A stretch of DNA of 56,333 nucleotides from Pelargonium cotyledonis (taxonomy: Eukaryota > Streptophyta > Magnoliopsida > Geraniales > Geraniaceae). Shown in pieces: positions 28,506 to 39,573 of the stretch; positions within the stretch are counted from its first letter, which is position 1; the number at the start of each line of letters is the position of its first letter. Where the stretch lies: contig JAYMTA010000045.1 of NCBI GenBank assembly GCA_036897625.1, positions 1 through 56,333 on the forward strand, in the 5' to 3' direction. Under the pieces are notes generated by a model. That model was not told the origin of the DNA. It worked only from the letters and a program-made list of their open reading frames with translations, and made no database searches. The position numbers and the translations under genes are program-made.

Positions 28506-28748
28506 TTTTTTAAATCTTAGCCAATGTTGTGGATTAAAGGTCTTATAATGATTTTGGATTAAATATGGACAATATTATTAATATTACCTGTTGAAGGCTC
28601 AGTTTCTGTGACTTGAGAAAACTGATCAAATTGTTTCTGATTCTTCTTTTTCTTCTTCTTCAAGCCAGCAGCCTTGACATCCAAGGCTCTTCCCTTGAGC
28701 TTAAGTTTCCCAGCAAAGACATTCTCATACGCCGACATTTCTTAAAAA

Positions 28749-30195
28749 CTACATAAGAAATTGAATTACGGAAAACTCAAGAAGTAGCATATAGCATATT
28801 TCATAAATGTAGACAGCATTCAAAGAAAATATGATTTGTATGAATTTAAAGGAAAATAACTATCAGTTCAAGCTTATTTACTTGTAGGACGTATCAAAAT
28901 CCATAACGAAAATAGACAACCAGACCAAACAGAAATCGAAATCATTCAAATTGGACAGCCTGTATGAATTATGATGCATTGTTCATGCCTAATAATGATT
29001 AAGAGTTCTCGTACAGAATCAAATAATACAGTGGATAATAAATAAAATCATCATTCAAAAAAAGATAGAAAAAGATTCAGACAACAAATTCAAGTAATTA
29101 GACTTGACCAATTCATCTTTGAAACATAAGAACTTGTACAAATACAAATGTTTTTATAAGTTGGCAAACAGATGCAAATAATACAGCAGATATTTAATCA
29201 AATGTAGAATTTGGAGAGGGAAAGAAGGAAGAAGGAAATCATACTACAATAAAATATCATCACTAAGATCTAAATGGACAAAATCAAAAGGTTTTACTTT
29301 AATGTTTCTGTGATAAATTGAAAACTACAAAAAAATTTGACCATCAGGAAACTCAGGAAGTTGCATTTAGCATATTCTCTAGGACAATAGTAAAGCATTC
29401 ATTGAGACTAATTTGTATGTATCCAAAGAAATCGAAACAAAATCAGTTCAAGCTTATTTACTTATAACGAAAATAGATAAACAGACCAAACAAAAATAGA
29501 AATCAAACAAAGTGGACAACCTCTATGAGTTCGTGACTAGCACTATATTTGGTAGGTTCTTCCTTAGAGTCATTAGGAGTTCTTGTATAGATAGAACTAA
29601 AAACAAAATTAGTATCATACTACAGCAAATGCATCATCATCATCATCATCATCTATTCATTCAGTTGTATCATCTACACAGCACAAATCAAAATCATTAT
29701 TAAGTGGACAACCTGTATGATGCTTCGTTCATGCCTTAAACTAAAATTTGGCCGGTTCTTCCTTGGAATCATTAGTTCTCTTACAGATACAAATCATACA
29801 ACAGATAATAAACCGAAAACAAATTTTGGAGGAGGAGGAGGAGAATGAGAAGGAGAAATCATACTTTAACAAACACATCACCACCACCGCAATCACAGTT
29901 ACTTGTAGATCTATACAACAGAAATCAAAAGCATTCAAAGAGGACGGCTATATGATGCATTGTTCATGCCTTAAACTATAATTTGGTCAGTTCGATCTCG
30001 GAATCATGAGAAGTTCTCGTATAATACAACAGAGAATCAATCAAAAACTTACTCCAACAAATACAATATCATCAACGTAGCTACTAGTATATCTTTGGAT
30101 TCGAGAACTATAGAGACTGAAGAACAGGAAATTGACGAAGTAGCAGAGATGAGATGCGATGAGAATGTTGTTCGTTAGCTTAGCTTAGCTTACCT
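28749..30195 (-). other. 5'UTR intron of the FAM32A-like gene with divergent tandem modules
   Basis: A donor CTCAG|GTAAGC on the minus strand at about 30196/30195 and an acceptor TTATGTAG about 10 bases above the start codon define a leader intron of about 1.45 kb. Within it, related modules recur at about 28755-29030, 29320-29610, 29700-29800 and 29935-30040. Shared landmarks are CAGTTCAAGCTTATTTACTT, GGACAACCTGTATGA, TTGTTCATGCCTTAA and GAGTTCTCGTA. A (CAT)n run is at about 29630-29652. Confidence 0.5.
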
Positions 30196-30336
30196 GAGCT
30201 GATGATCCAAAACCTTCCTCGTTTCAGACAGATTGTTGAAGAAACAAATCGAATTTTCCGATTGAAACCTTCAGATCAGAGAAGCGACGACGCCGAGAAG
30301 TAGAGACAAAATGCAATACGCGCGGGGAAGGAGGGG

Positions 30337-30346
30337 TTTATATAGG
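30337..30346 (-). promoter_or_regulatory. TATA-like box of the FAM32A-like gene
   Basis: On the minus strand the sequence reads CCTATATAAA, a canonical TATA element. It lies just upstream of a GC-richer leader (30200-30325) that ends in the leader-intron donor. The transcription start is inferred, not seen. Confidence 0.5.
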
Positions 30347-30349
30347 ATA

Positions 30350-31430
30350 CTATATTAGTAATATAGTAATATTACTATGGAATTTTTTATTTTAACTCTG
30401 AATTTTGGATTATATTCAAATATATATATTTTTCCGCATGTGGATGATTATACATTAATAAATAACTTTAACATATTTGATATAAATGAGTTGATTAATT
30501 ATGAAAAAAAAATTGTCTCTATTTAGCATAATTAGGTTTCAAAACTCTCAATATTAACAAGAAAAATATAATATTAATACTATTGAAACATTTTATTGGT
30601 GATGATGTGTTGTTTCTATGAAAAAAAAAATTATTTTATTATATAAAATAATGGTATATTGTTTATTCGAATTCAAGTTAACTATTTGATGCTTTAGTTC
30701 GAATTTGCTTTGGATAAGATATTCATATATCATTTTTTCTTTTGCAGACTTCTACTTGGAAGTATGTGTAAGGTTCTCTATTTGCACATTTGATCATGTA
30801 TAAAATCGATAATACTCAAATCGCCACACAAATAGCCCAAAGGCCAAAAGTATGCAAGTTGAAGCACAAACTCTTACAAGACCCAACAAAATTATTCCAA
30901 CCCTTTATACAGAGTTATAGGAATTTGGAGGACTTGTCATTTCAGCAACTTTAAACAAAATGAATAATTTAAGACAAAACTGAATCATTTACCTAATTAT
31001 TTTATATGTCTCGTTGTCTTATTTTTTCACGGGCTTTAACAAATCACAACCAATTTTTAAGAAGTGTTTTCTATGTTTTATATGTTGGATATTAAAAAAC
31101 ATTGTGCACTAAAATTTATATTATTATATATAATAAAAACTTGCATTACTGAACATATCATCTGATTTCGTAAAAAGGTTAGGTCTAATATTGGAGTGCT
31201 GTCCATTCACAAATTCACTTGACTGTGTAAAGTTGAACTCAAGTTCATTTAGTACATCACCAAAACCAAATCTTGTGCGTTGACTTCAGCTTCACATTAG
31301 AGAATGGTAGAAATGGAGGAGACACCAAACCATTTCACACTCAACAGAGACTGTTTGGTGGCTCTCAATCTGTTAATGCCTCTTCTTCTTCTTCATAGCT
31401 CTAACTTCTTTTTTCCCAACCAGACCGTTA
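30350..31430. other. Intergenic, AT-rich
   Basis: No gene or structured repeat was recognised. The end of the stretch (about 31300-31430) is the probable leader of the next plus-strand gene, with a short upstream open frame beginning MVEMEETPNHF at about 31305. Confidence 0.4.
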
Positions 31431-31542
31431 GGTGATACCTGAAAACATTCATGGCAAATTCAAAACACCAAACACAGAAACCAACATTTCCATAGCAAAA
31501 GCAGCACCAAATCCATCAGAGAACCAGAAAAAAAGTTGTCAA

Positions 31543-32960
31543 ATGGAAGAGGAAGATACAATGATGACAACAATGAAGGTGGCGACAATGAAGGAGAAAC
31601 CGTCCTCAGATCATGTTGTCTCTCCTTCGTCGTCGCCACCAACGCCGCCATCGCCTCTACCGGTAAGTGTAGGGCCTGGGAATCAGAAGTACTTGTTTTC
31701 GCCCTCCCCGTCTCCTTCGCCGCCTTTTTCTCCACGTAGGTCGAGGGAGAAGCTTCCACTTTTAGAGCATGATCGTCCGGTGCCTTCCACATCCACATTT
31801 TCTTTGGATCTTAGTCAACAGAAGCAACTACAAGAAGCAGATCATAAATTGGATTCTTCCAAGAGTTCATGCCTCACTGACTTGTAAGCTCTCTTCTCTA
31901 TCTTTCTCACTCGCTACATTTATGTTCTTTGATTTTCAGCTTTTGTTCATGATTTTTTTAAACTCTATATACATTTGACAGCAAATTTAGGAATAATCCA
32001 GTCTCACTTTTCTGATACAATAATAATTAAATCAGATTTCAATGAGCCTACAACTGAAATGTCACATTTACATATGAATCCTACTGGTTAAGATGTGGAG
32101 GGATTATGAGAAAGGAGATAGACATATGGTTTAACTAAGTACATTGGTCTAAATTAATATATATATATAAATGTTACAATGATTAATGATTTAAATGTCA
32201 CTCGCTTGTTTATATTCTTTTCAAGTAACATTCCTCTACCTCCAATAGGGAAATTTCCGTACACTAGATGTGGTTTGATACTATTTATCGAACACGAAAT
32301 ACAAGTTATGTTTGAACTTTGAACAACTCCATGTCAGTTGATCAAACTGCTTGGTTGTGGTACTCAGATTTTCTATGGTAAGAGAGAGACAAGAGACACA
32401 CATTTTGATTAAACCTAGCTATTTTGAGCAGCATTTTAGGAACCACATATATTAGACTAGAGTTGACAATTTGAGTTTTGAAACGGGTTTCTTCCATATC
32501 TGGGTTTGAAAGACTGGGACCTGACCTGAAAGCCGTCCAAATTGTGTTTGTGCTTCAAGTCTTATGTGTGGGTTTGTGCGAGTTTTCCCAACTCAACTCC
32601 ACTAAAAAGTTGACCGGGTCTATATCATCAAATCCAAAGCCACAAAAACGAAATGGCACCACTAGTAGTTGCTAAAACCCTCTTTGACTGGTAGTTTTCC
32701 TACTTCTGGGCTGCTTAGAGGTGAACAAAAAGCACACATCCACCAGTCAAAACTCGTGCTCAAGAGTCTAACCTATCTATCTCCAAAGTAATGGACCATC
32801 TACTACTAGTACTAAATTTATGATCTTCATCAATTTTGTAAATTATTCTACATAGTATTTACTATTTTTTGTTCATGGAACACACAGGTTAGAGTGGTTC
32901 GTCTCAAGATGTTGCAATTGCTGTTCCCGGCTCTCTCAAACTTCACCTTTACCCATATAG
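31543..32960 (+). CDS. Small Pro/Ser-rich protein with Cys-rich C-terminus
   Basis: Two exons, 31543-31883 and 32888-32960, join in phase to 137 residues. An in-frame upstream Met at 31432 would add 37 residues. I chose the internal start because MEEED followed by a Met/Thr-rich stretch looks like a natural N-terminus, but this is uncertain. The middle is proline and serine rich (SSSPPTPPSPLPVSVGPGNQ, then YLFSPSPSPSPPFSPRR). The C-terminus, contributed mainly by exon 2, is CLTDLLEWFVSRCCNCCSRL and ends SPLPI. Five cysteines in a short hydrophobic and basic segment could be palmitoylated or bind metal; that is inference. The clean splice phase and the composition change support a real gene. 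I do not recognise the family. Confidence 0.6.
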
Positions 32961-33695
32961 ATAGACGCCACAACACAAGACAAATGAACATTACAGAGAT
33001 GTGAACACTACAGGATTTGTTCCGTGCTGCTGAGCTATTCTTAACACATTTACTAACTCCTTCAGAAATGTTGTAACATTTTTTTAAGGGATTTTCAATT
33101 GGTTACCATTTACAAATTATTCGACTCTCTGATCAACAACATTACCAAATTATCACGAATAAGACCCCCCAATAAATCACCTGACGAATTTGATCTATGA
33201 ACTAATTTCATGCCAAACTAGTCTCCTAACTAGTAAAAACCAACAAAAGTTATCTCCGACGTTAACTTTTTTTTAGTGTCACATTGGCAAAACAAACAAA
33301 AGAATGAACAGAAGTTAACACTTAACACTAGGGATCATTTAGCTCAAATTTCACTAGTTGGGGGGCCATTTTTGCATAAACTTAGTTTATGAACCAAATT
33401 GGCCGAGCTCTATTAAGTGAGTGATTATTTTAGCAGTTTTTCCTAAGGAGTATTCTCAACATTACCGATCTCACATTTGCGTATTTTTGTTCACAAAGTT
33501 ATGACATGAGAAGGGAAACATACTTGCATAAAACCTTTTGCATCTCAGGCCGGTGCCTTTGACAAAATACAATACGTTGAGCCACATATATATCTAAATT
33601 CTAAACAAGATCAATAATATAATTTGTTGATTCAATATTCACCTAAAAACGAAGAACAAAAGAGAATAAAAACGACATACGGGGAGTTTAATGCT
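32961..33695. other. Convergent intergenic region
   Basis: This holds the 3' ends of the small plus-strand gene and MED8. Around 33120-33440 the sequence has a run of degenerate coding-like text with no recognised family. No repeat ends were identified. Confidence 0.35.
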
Positions 33696-36600
33696 TTACT
33701 GCTGATTTTGCTGCCTCTGTTGTGCAAAATTGGGATGATTCTGTGCTGCATTCTGAAGTCCAACCATATTGGATTGTAGATTCTGAGCATTTTGTTGCAT
33801 GTTACCAAACGCACCTTGAGAACCAAGTTGTTGCTGCTGTTGTTGTTGCATAGGCATCATGCTACTGGTATTAGCGGCACCCATGTTGAACACTGCAAAT
33901 TAGAAGGTTCGTCGTTAATCTAAGTTCACGTCCATATTCCAGTAGAAAACCCCAAAAACAATTGATGCGCCAAGTTGCACCACCTATTACACAAAACAAA
34001 ACAAAACAAAAAAAAGGCAGGTAATGGAATGAACGAGAATAATACATACTTTGATCACTCAAAATTTGGGAAGCATGGCTTCGCTGAGGATTGCTACCAG
34101 ATAATCCAAACTGTGCAGTAAATGAAGCAAAAGAATAAGTCATCATAACAAAATATGGCAATGCAATTCGAAGTATGCAAAATCAATATACCCAATATAG
34201 TGCCCAATATATCTGATCTGAGAGAGCTTAATGTTTATACTAGAAGCTGGAAAAGTGAATAAATGCAGAGTGTACACTCCCAAACAAAACTGAACTCAAA
34301 AATGGCCCAAGAAACATCCAAGAAAAGTAACTAACGGCATCTATAGGACTTAAACTGGTTAGTAAACTAATGGAATGCCCAGTCAAACAGTGAAAGGCAC
34401 CAATGGCATCTATTGGAGTTAAACGTAGATTAAAGTGGAAGGCAACAAATAGTGCAAGCAAGGCCAAAAAAATGGAGAAAATGTGAAAATATATCATTAC
34501 CAAGGATGAGGGAGGACACCTCCCTAATCCAGAGAATAGCACCCAAAATGAAAATCGTCTCCAACACATCATTTGAGTTGAGGCTGAAAATTAAGATTCA
34601 CATAGAAACTAAAAGGCTAACCTGCATCCGAGGTAGAAGAGACTGTGATGTCATTGTACCTGAAATGTTTGGAATCTGAAAAGTGGCAACCGAATTTAAA
34701 GTGTAAGCAATGAGTTAGTGATGCATTGTCACCAAATAAAAGATAATAAATTATAAATTTGAACAAGACAAGATAAAAACATATGCATGATCGCATGCTA
34801 GTAGCAAATAACAGGAAATATATGCGCACATTGTTGATTATGAACAGAACATACAAAATAAGTATGAATGTGCAAATTGAGCAGTTTCCCACTTATCTAT
34901 CCAAGTGTGTCACAGAACAATGAATCATAATTGGATCATATTCTGGATTGTAAAAGTAGGGAAGGAGCAGCAGATGTTACCATCTGGGTGTTTGGTGTTG
35001 TTTGAGCAGCATTAAACAATGCGCTGTTAGCACTACCAGAAAACTGGCTTAAATGACGGTTCATCTGGTTTCCTTGATTGAGTTGACTTTGACCAATGTT
35101 ATGCTGAACAGGGAGCTGCCTTCCTTGATATTGTTGGTGCCCCAGTGACTGGGAAAATTGCATCTGATGTTGTCCATGTAACTGGTAAGAACATAAATCC
35201 TAACTAAGCAACCAGATACAATGAGGAGAAAGGAGGTGGGGGAGAAGGAAGGAGGAGAGATGATAAGCAGAAAGAAAAATAAGAAATGCTTTTGAATGCA
35301 TCACTAACAAAAGTACTTGCATCTTGTGCTACAGCAAGAAGTAAATATTACGATGAATACTACTTGAGCTACAGATCTTAAATTCTGTTTACATAGTAAT
35401 CTCATCCTCCCAAAAGAAGTTTTTTTTTCTTCAGTAAATGCTACTTGGGATGCATTTCATGTGACTGTACATATGCATCCAAAGATTTAGCTTATGCATG
35501 ACAATGTGAATTACGTTAGGGAAAGATCTCTGTTGAAATAGCATACTGGAGAGAATATGAACTGATAGTAAAATTACCGGCTGGAACTTCTGCTGAGCCT
35601 GGCCCTGCAAATCATGAAGCTGTGGCAACTGGTTCTACATGACAAATATAACAATTCAACGAAATAATATTCATGAATAGCCAATAAATTATGATTAAGC
35701 AAGTAATCATCTGGAATATGGAATCTATTAAAAAATCTCACATAATTCAATTTTCAACTGAATCTAGTGTTCGTGTTCAATTGAATACTAACATGCCTAG
35801 ATAATTTACTGGATGGGAATGAAATAACTCAAAATTGCAAGATCACTAATGCATTAAAATCAATAAGGGTGGTCCACTGCACAAAGCTTCTATCATTGTG
35901 GGGTATGAGGAGGGTCGCCAATGCATGCAACCTAACTCACATTTTGCACAAGGCTATTTCCATGACTCAAACCCGTGGCGTTATCACAAGGTGACAAGAA
36001 CAAGACAGCAACCTTACTGTTGCACCAAAGCTCACTCTCATCAACAATCAGAATGTCCATATAAAATGTACCTGTCCTAGTCCTTGCATTCCAGATTGCC
36101 TGAACTGCTGCTGAGCAAGGAGTTGCTGCTGCTGAGGCAATGACATCATTTTCTGCCTCTGCTGGTGCTGCTGTTGCTGCGGCTGTTGTTGCTGCTGCTG
36201 GGCATGTTGCTGAGGAGATGGTGTGTTCATCATGTTTGTGCCAGACCTAGGTGAGTTAGCATATGGTAACGGGGATGCTGTGGTGTTATCAAAGGAAGTA
36301 GCACTGGTAGCACCAGAAGGAGATGCCGCTGATCTTCCCATAAGTTGTGCTCCAGAAGCCTGCTTTGAGGATGGTGGGTGAGAGATAAAAATAACAAAAG
36401 GTATATAGCACATAAAGAGGTCCATTGTTTGAAAGTTGACAACAGAAGGAATTTAAATCTCTTCCAGCAAATGGGGAAGATCAAGCTATTAAGGGATGTG
36501 GAAAATCTCTAAATGTGGTTTGTTAGACCAGGCTATAAAAAGGGCTTACCCTAAAACAAGTCAAATGAAGTCAGTTGGAACTTGCAAGCAAAGATCAAGC

Positions 36601-38946
36601 CAAACTACTTGTTTGATCACTTGATCTTGTTTTATTTGGGCTAGACAGACCTAACCGGCCAAGTTCAATCTCTTAACAATATAATTTATAGTTCCGTTCC
36701 ACGAGCAAGGATATTGGTAGAGAAATATAAGAAACAACTATACATAATAGATGGTGATTAATAAGAATGACGAGTATCATATTCTTAAAAAGAAAGGTAG
36801 CATCTCTGACAAAGATTGCAAGCAAGGGATCAACCCCAAGTTAAATAACAGCAAAAGTAGTTGGTCTATCACATAGAGATCACGGAATAACCTTATTAGG
36901 TCAACTACCATGCAGGTTTTACTTTGGTTGAAAATTGACAGCCCTTTACAGTATCAAAAAAATAGAAATAACAAGAGTCGAGTGAGTGTACTATATGGAA
37001 TTTGAGAAATTCATATCCTGGAGAAAAAAGGGCAGTATTTGTGAAGAAGATGGCCCAACAGATGTCTGTAGGACATAGAGCAATAGTTGGATAAAGGTAA
37101 CCAGAGATGATTTGTGCAAAATAATATATATATACATATATATATTCATCCCTGTTACATACACCTTGAGACATATCAAATGAATAAACAACTAAAACTC
37201 CTTTCACTTTTAACCAATAAATTTAGGAGAAAACTAATAATCTGACCTGTAACAAAGCACCTTGACCACCCATATTGTTTGATGACAAAGGATTATTCTT
37301 TAGATACATACCTGAAAGAGAGAGTTGAAAATGACAGATGTAAATTTAACCAAAAAAATTGAAAGAGAACTCATTCTTGAACAACCATGACTGACTATTA
37401 CCAGATGCATCGGCAAAACTTTGAACTCCATCATTAGTGTTGAGCACATCTACCAGATGCAAAGGAAGTGCCGATGTAATCTGTCTCTGATCTGCAGGCA
37501 TTCGCAATCCTGCATGAACATAACCTTTCCAAGTAAATAACTTTTCAGAAAGACCAAACAAATCAATGTTACATTTCCAAATTACCCTCTTTTAATATGA
37601 CCTCAAAATGATTATCTCTAAGATCATTAAGAAATTGAACTGGTTTAATATAAAATATCGACAATAGTTACACATAGATAACAATTTGTAGCACAAGTGG
37701 GTGCTGCTACTGTAATATGCTCAAATGTCAAAGTATAGTTACAGTTAGGACTAGAGTAAAAGGCGAAGTTAAAAGTAACACCTTCACCATAATTTACAGC
37801 AGCACGGAGTAAATTCTCTTGCTCTTGAATTTTTGCAGCCTGAGCCTTGTCCAAAGTTGGAGCAGTGGTTGGCCCCTGACGAGTCCCAAAACAATATGCT
37901 TTTCTAGTGTCTGCCAATACCTTTTCAGCACTTTCACAAGCTTGTGCAATCATATCAATTCTAGCCTATGAAATGGTGAAGTATACATATGAATACAAGA
38001 AACGCGAAAACAGAAAAAAAGTAAAGAAAAGGACAGTTAAGCAACGCCAAAGTACCTTTAACTTCTCAAGTTGAGTGGTAACTGGCAAGTTTTGCATACC
38101 ATGAAGCAATTGCTCTCTCTTGGAGTTGTCGTCCACTTCCATCTCAGGCAATAGCTTTGATGACAACATAACCGGTAATACTGCAATCAAATGATACCAC
38201 ACGTTATCAGAAAATGTTGATTACAGAAGTGGTATCCCCACAAGCACCTCCGAAGGTTGCTTTCCAAACCAATAACTTTCTCTTTCTTTTTACAATTTAT
38301 TATTTTCTTATCATACACACACACATACAAGACCAATCAAGCACGTCAAACACATTGCAACGTCAGTGAGAAAAGAGCTTACTTGTAGCGTTTTCAGCAT
38401 TGACATTCTTTGGATGCACTACAAAAGCCTTGGAAACCTTCTTAATCTCATCCACAATGTTAAACAGCTCAAGATTCACCATAGAATATTGCCCCAATAT
38501 ATCTTGCCTGATATACCAAAACAATTGCATTAAACTCAACAGCATCGAATATGAAGAAAACGCATGTAACCAATTCAAGCATTATCTACCTCAACTGCTT
38601 CCTCTACTGTTCACAATAAAATTAAGCAAAAACTGATCGAGATTATCGAGAAAGTAGCTGCTAAATTCGATACTAATAGTGAAAAGAACAAAAACAAATT
38701 GAAGCAGGATTAGGGAGAGAGAGAGAGAGAGAGAGACCATTTGGGGGTGGTGTTGGTGCGAGAATAGGCATCGAAGTCTTCGAGGATTCGAGAGATGGCT
38801 TTGAAGAGACTGTTGACTCGGATCTTGACGGACTCCAGGTTCAGCTGCTGCACCACCGCCTGGTTCAGCCTCTCTACCGCCACCGGTTTCGCCGTAGCTG
38901 CCCCAATTTGCTGTTGTTGAGTTTGGTCTTGAATCGCTCCCTCCAT
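33696..38946 (-). CDS. MED8: Mediator of RNA polymerase II transcription subunit 8
   Basis: Twelve exons on the minus strand: 38946-38738, 38507-38383, 38180-38056, 37965-37782, 37509-37402, 37311-37247, 36359-36072, 35634-35578, 35181-34981, 34675-34622, 34110-34050 and 33892-33696. They join in phase to 557 residues, close to plant MED8. The N-terminal Mediator-head domain is VERLNQAVVQQLNLESVKIR, LFKAISRILEDFDAYSRTNT, GQYSMVNLELFNIVDEIKKV and LLPEMEVDDNSKREQLLHGM. The rest is the plant-specific extension with FGTRQGP, SFADASG, SPLPYANSPRSGTNMMNTPS, long glutamine-rich tracts and QRSHASQILSDQMFNMG. MED8 sits in the Mediator head and in Arabidopsis affects flowering time, jasmonate defence and organ size. 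Met at 38946 matches the known start; an in-frame Met at 38985 exists upstream. Confidence 0.95.
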
Positions 38947-39573
38947 TTTCAATCTCTCAGTTCCGATTTCAGTCTCGGAGACCAATCGCTTCCGGTTCCG
39001 ATCAACTTCTGGTCGCTCTCTCTTTCCAATTCATTCAGTTTCAGGCAAAAAAAAATGTTCACAGGTTTATCGAATCACTTTTCGTCGAACTGGTCTCATA
39101 ATTATTGGGCAGGACCATGACTCGTTTATTGATTAATTGGGGTTGGGCCTTCAGGCCCATTAAGGCCCATATTAGCCAACCGATCACTCACTCAGGCTAC
39201 ACGTGGACGCTAAACAATAACAAACATGTCACCTCGTTATCATTTTCTATTATTTTATTTTTACGTGTTGGTTGGTGTATGTCAAGTTTTGCGTCCGTGA
39301 CGTGTTTGTGAGATAGTTTACGTGACAGACACATTTGTATATTTCTCTTCTTCCCACGTGGGTCATCTCCATTGGTCTGTTGTCAATCGAGCGAAGGCTG
39401 TACCGTAGGCTAATAATTTTATCTGTAATTTTTATTTTCCTTTAATCAAAGTTGACGACTAATCTGTAATTTTTCTCTTTCTACAAAAACTCTCATTCTC
39501 TCTCTAAAATCTGGAGTTCGAGTTCATGTCAATCTTGTTCCTGTAGCCCCAGAAATCGATCGAGAATACTGCA
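38947..39573. promoter_or_regulatory. Divergent intergenic promoter region, MED8 and RING-CH gene
   Basis: The two start codons point away from each other and are about 630 bp apart, so both leaders and promoters must fit here. The stretch includes the ACGT-core CACGTG-like motifs CCACGTGGG near 39353 and CTACACGTGG near 39198, common plant bZIP/bHLH site forms, and CT-rich leader sequence near 39470-39505. Regulation by those factors is inference. Confidence 0.5.

Larger units (their letters stand above)
26957..28738 (-). pseudogene. FAM32A-like gene with a frameshift in exon 2
   Basis: Exon 1 (28738-28588) encodes MSAYENVFAGKLKLKGRALD...KKKKKKNQKQFDQF, the conserved N-terminus of FAM32A-like proteins. 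Exon 2 (27218-26957) encodes GGSAGLNEEDEANKEKP, then, in another frame, SEEGKAAASYYHQMTPAERRYIEQ and the highly conserved RDRIQDFNQYLANMSEHYDI ending PKVGPG. Joined at the obvious acceptor, the sum is 413 nt. An apparent 8-bp excess (GCAAGTTA, about 27168-27161 on the minus strand) creates a TAA stop and puts the C-terminus out of frame. Without those 8 bp the product would be 134 residues, normal for the family. Other AG dinucleotides just inside exon 2 (in ACGAGGAGG) would restore the frame if used as acceptors, so the gene may still be functional. Animal FAM32A is a nuclear protein linked to the spliceosome. I label it pseudogene provisionally. Confidence 0.6.

Noticed and set aside
29630..29660. 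(CAT)n run encoding a His tract
   Set aside because: Simple microsatellite in an intron; no coding support.
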